NCBI GenBank assembly: GCA_017440445.1
Contig: JAFSHE010000194.1
Coordinates: 1 to 7,040 of the forward strand
Reading direction: 5' to 3'
DNA length: 7,040 bases
Source: Oscillospiraceae bacterium
GTDB lineage: Bacteria; Bacillota_A; Clostridia; Oscillospirales; Ruminococcaceae
Below, one piece after another: positions 6,279 to 7,040 of the stretch (position 1 is the first letter of the stretch; each line of letters opens with the position of its first letter). The notes below the pieces were generated by a model that worked only from the letters and a program-made list of their open reading frames with translations, was not told the origin of the DNA and made no database searches. Both the position numbers and the translations under genes were made by a program.

Positions 6279-7040
6279 CAGAACTCAGACGAGTGCTTCT
6301 CTCCCGAAGAACACTGCTTTATCTGCTGATAGCGGTGCTGCTGGGCGGTATCTTCTTTCTGTACGACTGCGGCGACGAAAGCAAGGCTACTACCCTCACA
6401 GGCGAGGAGCTTTCCGCCTATATAAGCGGCTATCCCGAGTTCCTGAGATCGGTGCAGGATAACGCAGAGAACTACAACACGATAGCGGCGCTGTCGGGCG
6501 GATTTTCTGCGGAGAATATTCGTAGGACCGCACAGGATTATGCGGCATTGGACGGAGTTCAGCCGACGCTCGGAGAGAATAAGGGTTTCGTTCTGCTGTC
6601 GGGATATCTGACGGGGGATATCGTGATAATCGCTGTAACTCTGCTGGTGGCGGCGTCCTTCACCGAGGAGCGCAAAAAAGGACTTGTTACTCTCATCCGC
6701 AGCACCAAAAACGGCAGACGGCTGTTGTCTGTTCAGAGGACGGGAATAATCATCATCACCGCACTTCTGACAAGCATTCTGATACATTCCGTCTGCTTTG
6801 CGGCGGCACAGTTCACTTGCGGAGATATGAGCGTACTTCGTCCGATACAATCCGTCCCCGAGTTTTCGCTGTGTCCGTTTCGGATAACGATTCTTGACTA
6901 TCTTGTGTATTCGGTGTTGATGAAAGCGCTTGCGGCGGCAGCCTGCGGACTTCTCCTGTATCTGATAAGCGCAGTGATGGAGTCCGCAATAGCCTTTGCG
7001 GTGTGCGGTATTGCGATAGTAGCGGAATACATCCTCTACG
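6275..7040 (+). CDS. ABC-2-type permease, 3' end cut off by window
   Basis: The membrane subunit of the exporter; 255 residues are visible with no stop before the window end. ATG 6275 overlaps the ATPase stop (ATGA) and follows GGAGGG (6263-6268) at six bases. Visible layout: TM1 about 13-30; an extracellular loop 31-112 with DNAENYNTIAALS and NIRRTAQDYAALDG; TM2 114-130; a charged cytoplasmic loop FTEERKKGL...STKNGRR (129-149), which is the likely ATPase-coupling region; TM3 155-178; then IQSVPEF-x2-CP (191-201), TM4 about 206-233 and the start of TM5. This is the family's usual six-helix order, so one or two helices are missing. Its loop and TM segments align with the membrane half of the histidine kinase at 602. 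The substrate is unknown; a peptide or antimicrobial compound is a guess from the two-component context. Confidence 0.88.
   Translation, partial: MTELRRVLLSRRTLLYLLIAVLLGGIFFLYDCGDESKATTLTGEELSAYISGYPEFLRSVQDNAENYNTIAALSGGFSAENIRRTAQDYAALDGVQPTLGENKGFVLLSGYLTGDIVIIAVTLLVAASFTEERKKGLVTLIRSTKNGRRLLSVQRTGIIIITALLTSILIHSVCFAAAQFTCGDMSVLRPIQSVPEFSLCPFRITILDYLVYSVLMKALAAAACGLLLYLISAVMESAIAFAVCGIAIVAEYILY

Noticed and set aside
6257..6850. 197-codon minus-strand open frame
   Set aside because: It lies antisense to the permease, which has transmembrane segments, a ribosome binding site and homology to the kinase membrane half.

Overview
The window looks like part of a Gram-positive Clostridia/Ruminococcus-type gut or rumen genome. 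This is inferred from the AgrA/AgrC-style two-component pair, lipoproteins with Gram-positive-style lipoboxes, strong AGGAGG-type ribosome binding sites, and the kind of ABC-2 exporter present. No marker gene is present, so the genus is a guess. Every gene I can support lies on the plus strand, and coding density is high apart from one 313-base gap.

Layout. (1) 1-605: the 3' part of a LytTR response regulator, overlapping by ATGA with (2) 602-2428, a 608-residue GHKL sensor histidine kinase. (3) 2429-2741: an intergenic region packed with inverted repeats. It holds two branched modules with the same architecture, a perfect 11-bp hairpin and a 15-bp rho-independent terminator. A sigma-A-like promoter for the next unit overlaps the terminator's 3' arm. 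(4) 2742-4022 and 4019-5356: two tandem paralogous lipoproteins. (5) 5343-6278: an ABC transporter ATPase. (6) 6275 to the window end: an ABC-2-type permease, truncated by the window. Genes 4 to 6 all overlap and should form one transcript.

Main discovery. The membrane/sensor half of the histidine kinase (about residues 1-400) aligns with the ABC-2 permease encoded 4 kb downstream. About 68 residues of extracellular loop plus the start of TM2 align with one gap, followed by an ungapped 32-residue block starting VQS/IQS and containing a shared F-x2-CP. The kinase appears to be an ABC-2 permease fused at its C-terminal cytoplasmic end to an AgrC-like kinase core. The TM2-TM3 cytoplasmic loop, where the permease has its conserved ER-K-x-GL...ST-x-NGR segment, is about 16 residues shorter in the kinase, as if ATPase docking had been lost.

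How the parts may work together (inference): a kinase with a permease-shaped sensor and its LytTR regulator control, or respond to, an exporter of the same permease family. The two surface lipoproteins are made from the exporter's own transcript and may bind its substrate or a ligand. A second oddity is that the ATPase gene carries an in-frame, GC-rich, 69-base palindromic insertion (23 residues) just after the Walker A helix, which looks like a protein-coding palindromic element.
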